Source: an uncultured Desulfobacter sp. (GTDB lineage: Bacteria; Desulfobacterota; Desulfobacteria; Desulfobacterales; Desulfobacteraceae). Taken from it: a stretch of DNA of 64,000 bases. Shown piece by piece: positions 53,944 to 61,345 of the stretch. Position numbers and translations under genes: made by a program. The stretch is taken from NCBI RefSeq assembly GCF_963666675.1, contig NZ_OY762929.1, forward strand, positions 1,364,001 through 1,428,000. Reading direction: 5' to 3'. Position 1 is the first letter of the stretch. Each line of letters starts with the position of its first letter. Below the pieces are notes generated by a model that worked only from the letters and a program-made list of their open reading frames with translations, ran no database searches and was not told where the DNA came from.

Positions 53944-54114
53944 CTATTTTCCAAGAAGTTCTTTTTCCTCTGAATCAATCATTTTTTGACAATTGGGGCA
54001 TTCCATTTTGAGGGCTCTAACATTTCCTTTCATTAATGGCATTTGACAATGGGGGCAAAAATATAATTTTAATTCCAACTCACTTTTATTCTGTGCTGTT
54101 TTTATAGGTTCCAA
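53944..54114 (-). CDS. Small zinc-ribbon protein
   Basis: A 56-residue protein with two CPxC knuckles, FCPHCQMPL (about residues 19-27) and ECPNCQKMI (38-46), 17 residues apart, forming a zinc ribbon; it ends EEKELLGK. The most likely start is a TTG at 54114 with GGAAGGA upstream; an ATG inside (54042-ish) would cut the first knuckle. It sits between two direct repeats, between the ATP-grasp gene and the haemolysin III gene on the same strand. Function unknown. Confidence 0.55.
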   Translation of the reverse strand: MEPIKTAQNKSELELKLYFCPHCQMPLMKGNVRALKMECPNCQKMIDSEEKELLGK

Positions 54115-54182
54115 ATCAGTAGATCCTTCCCTGTTATTGATTTATTACACGCTATCTTTAAGAGAAACCTTAACGCTTTTTA

Positions 54183-54275
54183 TATGAAAGAGCTCAATAA
54201 GCTATTGCGTTCTTTCGATTTTCGTTGTGGGCCGACCTGGCAGACGATATGCCAGGTCGGCCCATGGCCGTTATT
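54183..54275 (+). repeat. Duplicated element, copy 2, with strong hairpin
   Basis: Same sequence order as 53831-53926. The centre is a perfect 14-bp stem, GGGCCGACCTGGCA/TGCCAGGTCGGCCC (54229-54263), seven-base loop. It lies 20 bp past the ATP-grasp stop codon, so it is well placed to end the phospholipid operon, although no T-run follows. Confidence 0.75.
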
Positions 54276-54282
54276 TCAAATA

Positions 54283-55593
54283 TTATCTTTTTATTCCCAG
54301 CTTCTTTAATTCGCTTTCCAAATGATGCATTTGCTCAATATCCGTTGCAAGGATGATAACCCCAAGGTTTCCCGATACAGGCAAGGTTTTACAATCGTAG
54401 GGGAATACGCAATTGAGCTTACCATGATCATAGAGTATGGGGCGCAATTGTTTGACAAGTCCAGGAAATGAAATTGGCGTTGTTTTGAGTTTTAAAAACT
54501 TCCAGTATGGGATAGAAGACAATAACTGATTTTCAATATTCTCTATGATCATTCCCACATAAGTGGAACCATTGAACCGTGCATTATTTTCGACGGGATA
54601 GGTACTGTTTTTCGTTACAATATAATCAATACCGACGACGCCGGTGTATCCTGATCGGGCCATGTGGTTTACAATTTTTATGGAAATCTTTGAAATAGAC
54701 TCGCAAACAGCCGGTGAATATGGTTTCCCTTTGAGTGTACCGATATAAACCATCCCTTTTTCGCAGACCTGTTCTCGAATACCCAGGTGGTTAATAGTTC
54801 CGGCCCTGCCGATAATCCATTGATCGTTGGGAGAAGATATCACATCCTGAAAAGGCTCTATAATAAAAACTTTCTCCCCGCTGTCGCCTATCTGCCTGTA
54901 TAATTCAGGGATATCATCACCCGAGGTCTTATATAAAGACATGCCGGCTTCCCCCAGGGCACCTCGGATAATTACTGTATGCGTTGTTGACAGATGGCGG
55001 CGAACCTTTTTTTCAAACTGAAAAAAGTTTTCGGGTTTTTCCGGGCTGACCTCAAAGGCATCTCCCCCTATGGTTGAAATCCCCAATTGCCGGCAGATGC
55101 GTTTAAAGGAAACTTTATCATTGTATGTTCGGGTTAAAGATTCCGAAGAACCGAAAAGATTGGCTCCAAGTATATTTGCTGCAACTTTTTCCATCCGGCC
55201 GGAAAACCACGGTACATAAACCGGTGCTCTTCCGAGTTCTGAAATAATCTCCAATATGGGGTCCGGATTCTTAACAATCATTTCAGAAAGGGTCATTTCA
55301 TCAGACCGAGCACCGTACTCAACGATATGATCTGTGCCAAGGCCATTGGCGTGCAGCCAATCTTGATAGTCCCTGTCAATTTCTGTGCGTAAAACGACCA
55401 GATCCTGGTTTACCGCAACGGCAAGGGCCCGGTTGCATCTTGATAAAACTGACCCGTCCCGTTTTGGAAATTGTGGGAAGTTGTCCGTCCCGAAAATCAA
55501 TAGCTCATTGTCGGAATGTTGAATGAACGACCGGAAGGGTTTGTTGTGTGTTATTCCGGTATTCATAGGTGTTTTCGTCAGGACCGACTCCAT
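54283..55593 (-). CDS. ATP-grasp ligase-like protein
   Basis: A 436-residue protein (start ATG 55593; the open frame continues to 55653 inside the previous gene). ATP-grasp features are IIRGALGEAGMSLYKTSG (glycine-rich loop), VFIIEPFQD, and GVVGIDYIVTKNSTYPVENNARFNGSTY (metal/ATP Asp, Glu, Asn). Such enzymes join a carboxylate to an amine or thiol through an acyl phosphate. As last gene of the head-group operon it may acylate an amino alcohol with an amino acid (inference). It overlaps the CDP-alcohol phosphatidyltransferase gene by 16 bp. Confidence 0.8.
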   Translation of the reverse strand: MESVLTKTPMNTGITHNKPFRSFIQHSDNELLIFGTDNFPQFPKRDGSVLSRCNRALAVAVNQDLVVLRTEIDRDYQDWLHANGLGTDHIVEYGARSDEMTLSEMIVKNPDPILEIISELGRAPVYVPWFSGRMEKVAANILGANLFGSSESLTRTYNDKVSFKRICRQLGISTIGGDAFEVSPEKPENFFQFEKKVRRHLSTTHTVIIRGALGEAGMSLYKTSGDDIPELYRQIGDSGEKVFIIEPFQDVISSPNDQWIIGRAGTINHLGIREQVCEKGMVYIGTLKGKPYSPAVCESISKISIKIVNHMARSGYTGVVGIDYIVTKNSTYPVENNARFNGSTYVGMIIENIENQLLSSIPYWKFLKLKTTPISFPGLVKQLRPILYDHGKLNCVFPYDCKTLPVSGNLGVIILATDIEQMHHLESELKKLGIKR

Positions 55594-56228
55594 ATGATCC
55601 CCCCGTAGACAAATGTTAAGCCAATGGTGTACGCCATGAGAATATAAAACCATTTTCCGGCAAGTTTGGGGGTCCGGATCGGTGCCAGGTTAAAGGCGGC
55701 CATGACCAGAAATAATGCATACATGACGCCCGAAAAAATTTTCGGGTCAAAGAGACCTTCAAACAGAAAAACAAAGGCAAAAATAATGACATTGTTATCA
55801 AGGGCAAGGCCCCTGTATGTTGCCCCATCAATAAGACCAAACACATTAAAATAGCTTAATCGTATGGCAGCAACCCCGACGATGGCAACGGCACCCGGAA
55901 GAAACCATGGACTAAAATCTGCGTAACTCAACAGGAAAAAAGCCGGGCAAACACCAAAACTGACAATATCGATCAACGAATCCAGCTGCCCTCCGAATTC
56001 CTTTTGTTTATCTGTCCTTCCTTGCATCTTACGGGCAATGATACCGTCGGCCCAGTCAAATAAAACCGCCCATATCATACCAATGACGGCGGCTTGAAAG
56101 TTCTGTAAAATTGCAGAATACACCCCGAGAAGTGCACATAAGAGGCCTGTCAGGGAACAGATATTGGGAAGATCCTTGGCAAAAAACAGTATTCCGGCCT
56201 GATTCCGGTTATTTTTATGGGTATTCAT
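55578..56228 (-). CDS. CDP-alcohol phosphatidyltransferase
   Basis: A 216-residue polytopic membrane enzyme from ATG 56228 (MNTHKNNRN); the upstream extension in the open frame overlaps the aminotransferase and is not conserved. The full family motif D-x2-D-G-x2-A-R-x8-G-x3-D-x3-D is present (DWADGIIARKM ... FGGQLDSLIDIVSFG, about residues 56-88). These enzymes transfer a phospho-alcohol between a CDP carrier and a lipid alcohol, as in phosphatidylserine or phosphatidylinositol synthesis. The start has no clear ribosome site and lies 10 bp from the preceding stop, so translation is probably coupled. Confidence 0.9.
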   Translation of the reverse strand: MNTHKNNRNQAGILFFAKDLPNICSLTGLLCALLGVYSAILQNFQAAVIGMIWAVLFDWADGIIARKMQGRTDKQKEFGGQLDSLIDIVSFGVCPAFFLLSYADFSPWFLPGAVAIVGVAAIRLSYFNVFGLIDGATYRGLALDNNVIIFAFVFLFEGLFDPKIFSGVMYALFLVMAAFNLAPIRTPKLAGKWFYILMAYTIGLTFVYGGIIWSRS

Positions 56229-56238
56229 TATGGGCGCT

Positions 56239-57348
56239 TTATAACTCTTTATAACCAAGGATAGAGACCAGGGCATCCACCAGATTGGAATTTTCTTTAT
56301 TTGTCCGTGCGGCAATTCGGATAAACCGGTCCGCCTCCGGCATGGTTTTTCCGCTACAGTGTTTAATGTACATGTTATGTTCAATGAACAGCCTTTTCGT
56401 GACTTCCGGGCCGTCAGGGCCGCCATCGGGAAGACGACAGAAGATAAAATTGGCATCCGGGGCATAAATGGTGCCCCCAAGCAGGCTTTTCAGATCCTTA
56501 TAAAGCTTTCCCCGGTCTTGTTTAACACGGTTACAGCTCTTGATAAAATAATCACTAAAATCCGGTAGAATTCTTAAAAATTCTTCGGCAAATCCATTAA
56601 TATTCCAGATGTGGACACCCTGACGGAGCCTATGTGCCAATTCTGTGTTTGCTGTGAGAAGATACCCGATGCGAAGACCGCATATTCCGTAGGCCTTACT
56701 CATACTTTTTAAAACAGCGACATTGGAATACTGCTCAATTTCAGGTTCCATGGTCAACAGATGCGGATCCTGTGCAAAATCAATAAAAGATTCATCAATA
56801 ATTAACCGGCAATTATGGCGGCCCAATTTTTTTGCCAGAAATATCAGGTCGAACTTTGGGATCGCCCTTGAAGTCGGGTTGTTCGGAGACACAACGACGG
56901 CAACATCCGCTTTTACTTTAATGGCATGATCTGCAAATTTTTCTACATCCAGTTCAAAGGAAGGAAATTCAAGCGAAAATTCGATGACATGTCCCCTGGG
57001 GGCGGCATTGGCGTATTCATTAAAGGACGGTACGGGAATAATGAGCGTTTGGGCAAGTTGCCCGGAAACGATTTTGATAAGCTCTGCTGCACCATTGCCG
57101 ATAACAAGATGCTCAGCTTTTTGGTTGATAATTCTTCCCATAAGTGAGGCAAGTGCATCTTGGGCAACAGGATAGTTCAACACCAGGTCATGAATTTTAT
57201 TTTTAAAACGGTCAAACACCTCTTCCGGTGGAAAATAGAGATTATACAGGTATGCATGGTCTATGAAGTCGTGCCGGTAATATCCACCATGCTGGTTTGA
57301 AATATATTCATATTTTTCGGCTTGATTCTGATATTCACGCAATGGCAT
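56239..57348 (-). CDS. PLP aminotransferase/decarboxylase (HisC/CobD-like)
   Basis: A 369-residue fold-type I PLP enzyme. VIGNGAAELIKIV, VVVSPNNPTSRAI, LIIDESFIDF and the PLP lysine in LKSMSKAYGICGLRIGYL are typical of histidinol-phosphate aminotransferases and of the threonine-phosphate decarboxylase CobD. Given its neighbours (nucleotidyltransferase and CDP-alcohol phosphatidyltransferase) a CobD-like or PntC-like role on a phospho- or nucleotide-activated amino acid is more likely than histidine synthesis. It overlaps the nucleotidyltransferase by 14 bp; ribosome site AAAGGA. Confidence 0.87.
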   Translation of the reverse strand: MPLREYQNQAEKYEYISNQHGGYYRHDFIDHAYLYNLYFPPEEVFDRFKNKIHDLVLNYPVAQDALASLMGRIINQKAEHLVIGNGAAELIKIVSGQLAQTLIIPVPSFNEYANAAPRGHVIEFSLEFPSFELDVEKFADHAIKVKADVAVVVSPNNPTSRAIPKFDLIFLAKKLGRHNCRLIIDESFIDFAQDPHLLTMEPEIEQYSNVAVLKSMSKAYGICGLRIGYLLTANTELAHRLRQGVHIWNINGFAEEFLRILPDFSDYFIKSCNRVKQDRGKLYKDLKSLLGGTIYAPDANFIFCRLPDGGPDGPEVTKRLFIEHNMYIKHCSGKTMPEADRFIRIAARTNKENSNLVDALVSILGYKEL

Positions 57349-58192
57349 GCCCCTGTCCTTTCAAACCCCAATTTAAATCAGCCTTATGTTTATCAGCGTT
57401 GTGATCAATGTCATAACAGGGGCGTTTCTCACTGATTTTTGAAGGGAACAGCCGTTCGGCCGATGCAAGGTCTTCTAGGGTGTCTATTTCATACCAGGGC
57501 TTGCCGTCAAAGGATATTGCCTTAAGTGACAGGCTTTTTTGCGCCACCATTTCACGAAATATAACCTCATAATAGTCATTCACTCTTCCGGCCCGGATAT
57601 ACTTATTTAAGACATCAACAATCTGATACCAGGAGGAAAGGGAAAAACTGTAGATGTTCACGGTTTTATACTTTGTCCGCAGTAGCGTCCCTACGGTGTC
57701 TCTATGAAAGGCATCAACTCGACGGGATTGATTTATCGTAACCGTGGAGCCGTTTAGCCAGGGTTTTATACTCGCAACGGCTATCCTGTCGGGATAAAGC
57801 ATCTCCTTTAACAGGGACGAGTCAAAAACAAGGTCGCTCTCAATCAATAGAAAGGGTTCATTAATAAGATTTCTGGCCATCCACAAAGAATAAATATTAT
57901 TGGTGCTTTTGTACCGAGGGCTGAAAACATACTCAATGACAAGACTTCCTGCTTTGTCCTCCAGGAAATTGCGGATGCTGTGTTCCAAATGGCCTGTTAC
58001 CACAACAAGGCGTTTGAAGCCATGGTGATTCAGGCTGGCAATCAGTCGGTCCAATATGCAGGTTTCATTCACCATTGTAAGGCATTTCGGCGCGCTCTGC
58101 GTCAAAGGCGAAAGGCGTGATCCCATGCCGGCTGCAAGAAGCAGAGCGGTTGTGATACGTTTTTTGTGATAGTACGGCTTCGGTTTTGTCAT
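57335..58192 (-). CDS. Sugar-phosphate/phosphocholine-type nucleotidyltransferase
   Basis: A 285-residue NTP transferase. The nucleotide loop LLLAAGMGSRLSPLTQSAPKCL is at about 17-38, then NNIYSLWMA, LIESDLVFD (metal Asp), VNIYSFS and the C-terminal WYEIDTLEDLASAERLF. These resemble LicC-type CTP:phosphocholine cytidylyltransferases and the N-terminal half of the fused PntC enzyme of phosphonate tailoring. CTP specificity is inferred. In PntC the transaminase is fused; here it is the next gene. Ribosome site AAAAGGAG. Confidence 0.87.
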   Translation of the reverse strand: MTKPKPYYHKKRITTALLLAAGMGSRLSPLTQSAPKCLTMVNETCILDRLIASLNHHGFKRLVVVTGHLEHSIRNFLEDKAGSLVIEYVFSPRYKSTNNIYSLWMARNLINEPFLLIESDLVFDSSLLKEMLYPDRIAVASIKPWLNGSTVTINQSRRVDAFHRDTVGTLLRTKYKTVNIYSFSLSSWYQIVDVLNKYIRAGRVNDYYEVIFREMVAQKSLSLKAISFDGKPWYEIDTLEDLASAERLFPSKISEKRPCYDIDHNADKHKADLNWGLKGQGHAIA

Positions 58193-58423
58193 AAATCTCC
58201 TTTTGATTAATATTTAGATTCCCATGGACATGACCGCTTCCATTCCCTGGGCTCGGCTGACAGTATACATCTTTATTTCCGGCGGTTTGCGTAAAAGAGT
58301 CCCGGTGACAAAGCACTACTTTGAATAGAAGGGGGATGTGCTGCTCGAGATTTTCACGGTTCTTCCATCTTCGAACAGGCAAAAGCTGTTTTTATCCTTG
58401 AAATCACCTCGTATAAAATTGGG
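58193..58423 (-). other. Untranslated stretch inside the head-group operon
   Basis: The 231 bp between the KH gene and the nucleotidyltransferase gene are unusually long for this tight operon. No conserved gene is seen. Short frames exist (one starts ATGTATACTG with AAATAAAG before it, 18 codons), and CCGGGACTC...GCCGG can pair locally. It could be a regulatory RNA leader, a KH-protein target, or decayed coding DNA. I do not match it to a known riboswitch class. Confidence 0.3.
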
Positions 58424-58666
58424 CTAATCATTTAAATCTTCTGTGATTTCAAGGAAAACCCTTTTATTTAACTTTGCTGAGACCGCATTTAAGATCGTCC
58501 GTAATGCATCTGCGGTCCGTCCCTTCTTACCGATAACTTTACCGATGTCGGATTTACAAACTTTCAGTTCCAATATTGATGTGTGAATTCCGCCGATTTC
58601 CGTTACGTTGACGAAATCGGGTTCATCGACCAGAGCCCGGACCATGGTTTCCATAAGCACTTTCAT
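58424..58666 (-). CDS. KH-domain RNA-binding protein (KhpA-like)
   Basis: An 80-residue protein starting MKVLMETMVRALVDEP and containing the KH signature GKVIGKKGRTADALRTIL with the GxxG loop GKKG. KhpA proteins bind RNA and usually lie between rpsP and rimM; this copy instead opens a lipid/head-group operon, which suggests a second, specialised paralogue. I start at ATG 58666; the open frame up to 58738 only translates the 17-bp tandem repeats (GIWKGQVYGRGRYMEG), so is rejected. The GGTGA ten bases upstream may be its ribosome site. Confidence 0.85.
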   Translation of the reverse strand: MKVLMETMVRALVDEPDFVNVTEIGGIHTSILELKVCKSDIGKVIGKKGRTADALRTILNAVSAKLNKRVFLEITEDLND

Positions 58667-58681
58667 TTTAAATCTTTCACC

Positions 58682-58732
58682 TGCCCCTTCCATATACCTG
58701 CCCCTTCCATATACCTGCCCCTTCCATATACC
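58682..58732 (-). repeat. Three tandem 17-bp repeats in the KH gene leader
   Basis: The unit on the minus strand is GGTATATGGAAGGGGCA, present three times without change, followed by a partial unit (GGT) before the KH gene. It lies between the predicted transcript start (about 58776) and the KH start codon. Each unit contains an AAGGGG ribosome-site-like motif and an ATG. Confidence 0.9.
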
Positions 58733-58785
58733 TGTCATTTAAAACCTTTTTTTATTGGCCGGCATAACGTCAATATTGGTTATAT

Positions 58786-58801
58786 AGCAATCATGATGCC
58801 A
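58786..58801 (-). promoter_or_regulatory. Sigma-54 promoter of the head-group operon (P3)
   Basis: On the minus strand: TGGCATCATGATTGCT. GG and GC are separated by 10 bp, -24 is TGGCAT and -12 is a perfect TTGCT. The predicted start is near 58775, upstream of the tandem repeats and the KH gene. Confidence 0.78.
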
Positions 58802-58899
58802 CTGTTACTGCGAAACCGGATATAAAACTAACGGCCTGATTTGTTAATATAAAAAATTAAGTTGACTAAGTGGTGTCGCCCTTAATTTAACGGCATAAA

Positions 58900-58927
58900 G
58901 GTCATATTTGTGCAATCGGCCATATGT
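58900..58927 (-). promoter_or_regulatory. Upstream activator element, copy B
   Basis: Plus-strand reading GGTCATATTTG, six bases, CGGCCATATGT. It starts 113 bp before the -12 GC of P3. Same layout as copies A and C. The rest of the 58739-59099 gap shows a purine-rich patch (58955-58975) and TTGACA at 59025 without a matching -10. Confidence 0.65.
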
Positions 58928-59099
58928 GGCCCCTTGCCCTGCGGATTGTATGGCAGAATGGGGGAGGGAGGAGAGACACGTGATTGGTCATTTTCTCAGA
59001 CAATTGTTGCGATTTTGTTATTCCTTGACAGATCCTTTTTCAAAGATCAAAGTTCAGATTGGGTTTAACATACTTTAGTCGTTTGCTAAGGAGTCATTC

Positions 59100-59945
59100 T
59101 TGAATATCCTGCACATTTCTGATCTGCATTTTGGTCCCCGCCACTGGGATGGGAATGACAAGATTCTGTTGGAAAAACTGAATTCATATGATGCCGATAT
59201 TGTCATCAATACCGGAGACAATACAACTGACGGCCTGGAGGATGAATATGCCAAAGCCGGACGTTTTTTAAAATTAATTAAATGCAAAAATAAAATTTCA
59301 GTTATCGGGAATCACGATAAAAGAAATATGCGTTCCCATGAACTTTTCCGAAAGTACATTTATAAACCGGACATCATTTATATTTCTGAGATGGTGCCGT
59401 CCAAAAAAAAACATCTATTTTTAAACAGGAACATAACCAAAGTCCGCGATAATTTTACAGATGTAAATTTTATCAAGTGCGTTACGATAAAAAATATAAA
59501 GGTTCTGGTTGTCAGCATAGATACAAATGAACTCTATAGTGACGAGGGGTTTGTTGAAGAAGAAATTTTGAAAGCCGTCTCAAAAGAGATCCGGGGGGTA
59601 GAATATGATCTACCTATTTTGTTGACCCATTATTCCATTCTGGGAACAGACGACTGCCCGTTAAGGAATTCATCCCTCTTGATCGATTTTGTGCATCAGC
59701 ATAAGATAGAGAATGTTTTTTGTGGTCATACCCATGAGATGGAGTTAATGAAAACCACGGACCTTTATCATGGTCTCTCCTTTACACAATTTATGTGCGG
59801 GACATTGTCTTCCTGCAATCATCCCAATGACGACAACATGTTTTTGTACTATCAAAATTTTGGCCGTAAGGATATGCATCTCTTTCTGGTGAGAATTTTC
59901 CCGGAAGAGAGTCATCTCACATTTAAAGAAGAAATGGTTTTTTAA
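59100..59945 (+). CDS. Calcineurin-type metallophosphoesterase
   Basis: A 281-residue enzyme with all five motifs of the family: DLHFG (D8, H10), GDNTTD, GNHD (near residue 73), H in LLTHYS, and GHTHEME near 205. Substrate may be cyclic nucleotides or phospholipid-type diesters; nothing in the sequence decides. It starts at a TTG at 59100 with TAAGGAG seven bases upstream. It is divergent from the head-group operon, sharing the region with copy B. Confidence 0.88.
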   Translation: MNILHISDLHFGPRHWDGNDKILLEKLNSYDADIVINTGDNTTDGLEDEYAKAGRFLKLIKCKNKISVIGNHDKRNMRSHELFRKYIYKPDIIYISEMVPSKKKHLFLNRNITKVRDNFTDVNFIKCVTIKNIKVLVVSIDTNELYSDEGFVEEEILKAVSKEIRGVEYDLPILLTHYSILGTDDCPLRNSSLLIDFVHQHKIENVFCGHTHEMELMKTTDLYHGLSFTQFMCGTLSSCNHPNDDNMFLYYQNFGRKDMHLFLVRIFPEESHLTFKEEMVF

Positions 59946-60488
59946 ATAAAAAGCAACCGCAATCGATCTTTGTAAAAAAGTTGAGCATGGTCTATATTTT
60001 CACCTTTGGCATTTGGACGTTATTTCGTCGGGCAGGCTATGAACATCTGCGGTTACAATTAATTTAGGAGAGGGTTGCCATGGTTGTTTTCGGGACAGGA
60101 CCTGATGTTTGATACGGGAGAAATTACTCAAGTAGTAAAAACCTAGGGTTTCCAGTGGTAGAAAATTCGACTGTGGAGGCCTCAATGATGCCCATGGGGT
60201 TGGATATTGCAGGGAAATAACGACCATGGAGCGTGCGTGGCTAAAAGTGCACAAAGGCAGGTTGCCGGCACAGGATGCAAAGCAGATGTTTGCGTTAAAA
60301 CGGCAAAAAAAATCAAAACTGTTGAGGAATAGCAGAGAGACAGATATCTGTTTAAGGAGAACCAGACCATGTTTGAGATCATGAATAGTGTCAAAATTTT
60401 CCAAAAATTGATTCTCAGCATATTGTCATTATGATATATGTTCAATATTCTACCTAAAAAAAGGAACAAGATCATAAAGAGAGTCTAT
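59946..60488. other. Gap with possible gene remnants
   Basis: About 540 bp with no intact gene. Good ribosome sites precede very short frames: GGAGAGGG before MVVFGTGPDV (about 60079), and AAGGAGA before a 21-codon frame MFEIMNSVKIFQKLILSILSL (60369-60434), which looks like the hydrophobic start of a sensor or chemotaxis receptor cut short. I read the region as decayed coding DNA. Frames on the minus strand here have no ribosome site or family match. Confidence 0.35.
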
Positions 60489-60965
60489 ATGCGATTAACT
60501 TACATCGGCACGATACAGACACCGTTTGGAGACCGCGAAGGCATGCCGATTCAGCCCACCGGTGCTAAAGATGTTCAGGGCCGGATTATCCTCCACCCCG
60601 AGTATGAACAAGGCCTGTCGGACATTGACGGATTCTCCCATCTGATTTTGCTTTACCATTTTCACCAGTCAGACGGGTTTGACCTCATGCTCACCCCGTT
60701 TATGGATACTAAACCACGGGGGCTGTTCTCCACCCGGGCACCCCGGCGTCCCAACCCCATCGGTCTGTCCATTGTCCGCCTGGTCGGAAGAAAAGAAAAT
60801 ACCCTTGATATTCTGGATATTGATGTTTTAAATAACACCCCGCTTATTGACATTAAGCCTTATGTGCCGGGATTTGATGCCAAAACTGAGCATGTCCGGT
60901 CGGGGTGGCTGGAAAAAAATCAGGCTAAAGCGCAAACCATGACTTCCGACAGCAGATTTATTTGA
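60489..60965 (+). CDS. tsaA: TrmO/TsaA-type tRNA t6A methyltransferase
   Basis: TrmO (TsaA/YaeB) N6-methylates t6A37 in some tRNAs. From ATG 60489 (MRLTYIGTIQTPF) it has 158 residues; 17 upstream codons in the open frame are not conserved. Family motifs are PFGDREGMPIQP, DGFSHLILLYHFH, DTKPRGLFSTRAPRRPNPIGLS and DVLNNTPLIDIKPYV. Stand-alone gene, convergent with a truncated lipoprotein gene. A related proteobacterial use as a SAM-dependent methyltransferase on other substrates cannot be excluded. Confidence 0.87.
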   Translation: MRLTYIGTIQTPFGDREGMPIQPTGAKDVQGRIILHPEYEQGLSDIDGFSHLILLYHFHQSDGFDLMLTPFMDTKPRGLFSTRAPRRPNPIGLSIVRLVGRKENTLDILDIDVLNNTPLIDIKPYVPGFDAKTEHVRSGWLEKNQAKAQTMTSDSRFI

Positions 60966-61009
60966 CCGATGCAATGGGTGTGTTAATTAAGCTGTCCGCT
61001 TTTATGTAT

Positions 61010-61249
61010 TCATACGAAAAAGGGGATAATCCCTATGGTTAAATAAACTTCATGCTTGCGGAAGGCATCAATGATTCTCAGTTCCAGGTCTGTATTGCTA
61101 CAGGCCGAATAATCATCGAACCGAAATACGACATTGACTTGTTTGCCCTCAATGGAAAGTTTGTTGCAAGCCGTGAATAAAACCATACATAAAAATAAAA
61201 AAAAGAACCGAATTTCGTTGGCATAAGACAACCGTACGCACTCAAACAT
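61010..61249 (-). pseudogene. Truncated lipoprotein / polysaccharide-deacetylase-like gene
   Basis: 79 codons. An N-terminal lipoprotein-type signal (FFFLFLCMVLFTACNK) is followed by VNVVFRFDDYSACSN and RIIDAFRKHEVYLTIGIIPF. That is the opening strand and FDD metal-motif region of NodB-like/DUF2334 deacetylases, which normally exceed 250 residues. The frame ends soon after TIGIIPFFV and the next gene is only 44 bp away, so the rest of the gene is missing. Probably a deletion remnant. Confidence 0.55.
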
Positions 61250-61345
61250 CCTTTCAATAACAGCCCCTGGCCGTTAGCCTGTGGTTTGTGCTTATCTTTC
61301 ATGCCTGGGGTGTGGTGTCAAGCCATGAAAATTTTGGCTGCTTGT

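Noticed and set aside
58193..58423. Known riboswitch (c-di-GMP or cobalamin type)
   Set aside because: GCAAACC-like and GCCGAG-like words occur, but the conserved core and helix order of neither class could be matched.
60000..60475. Two minus-strand frames of 134 and 97 codons
   Set aside because: No ribosome sites and low-complexity or hydrophobic sequence without family resemblance; the region looks decayed.
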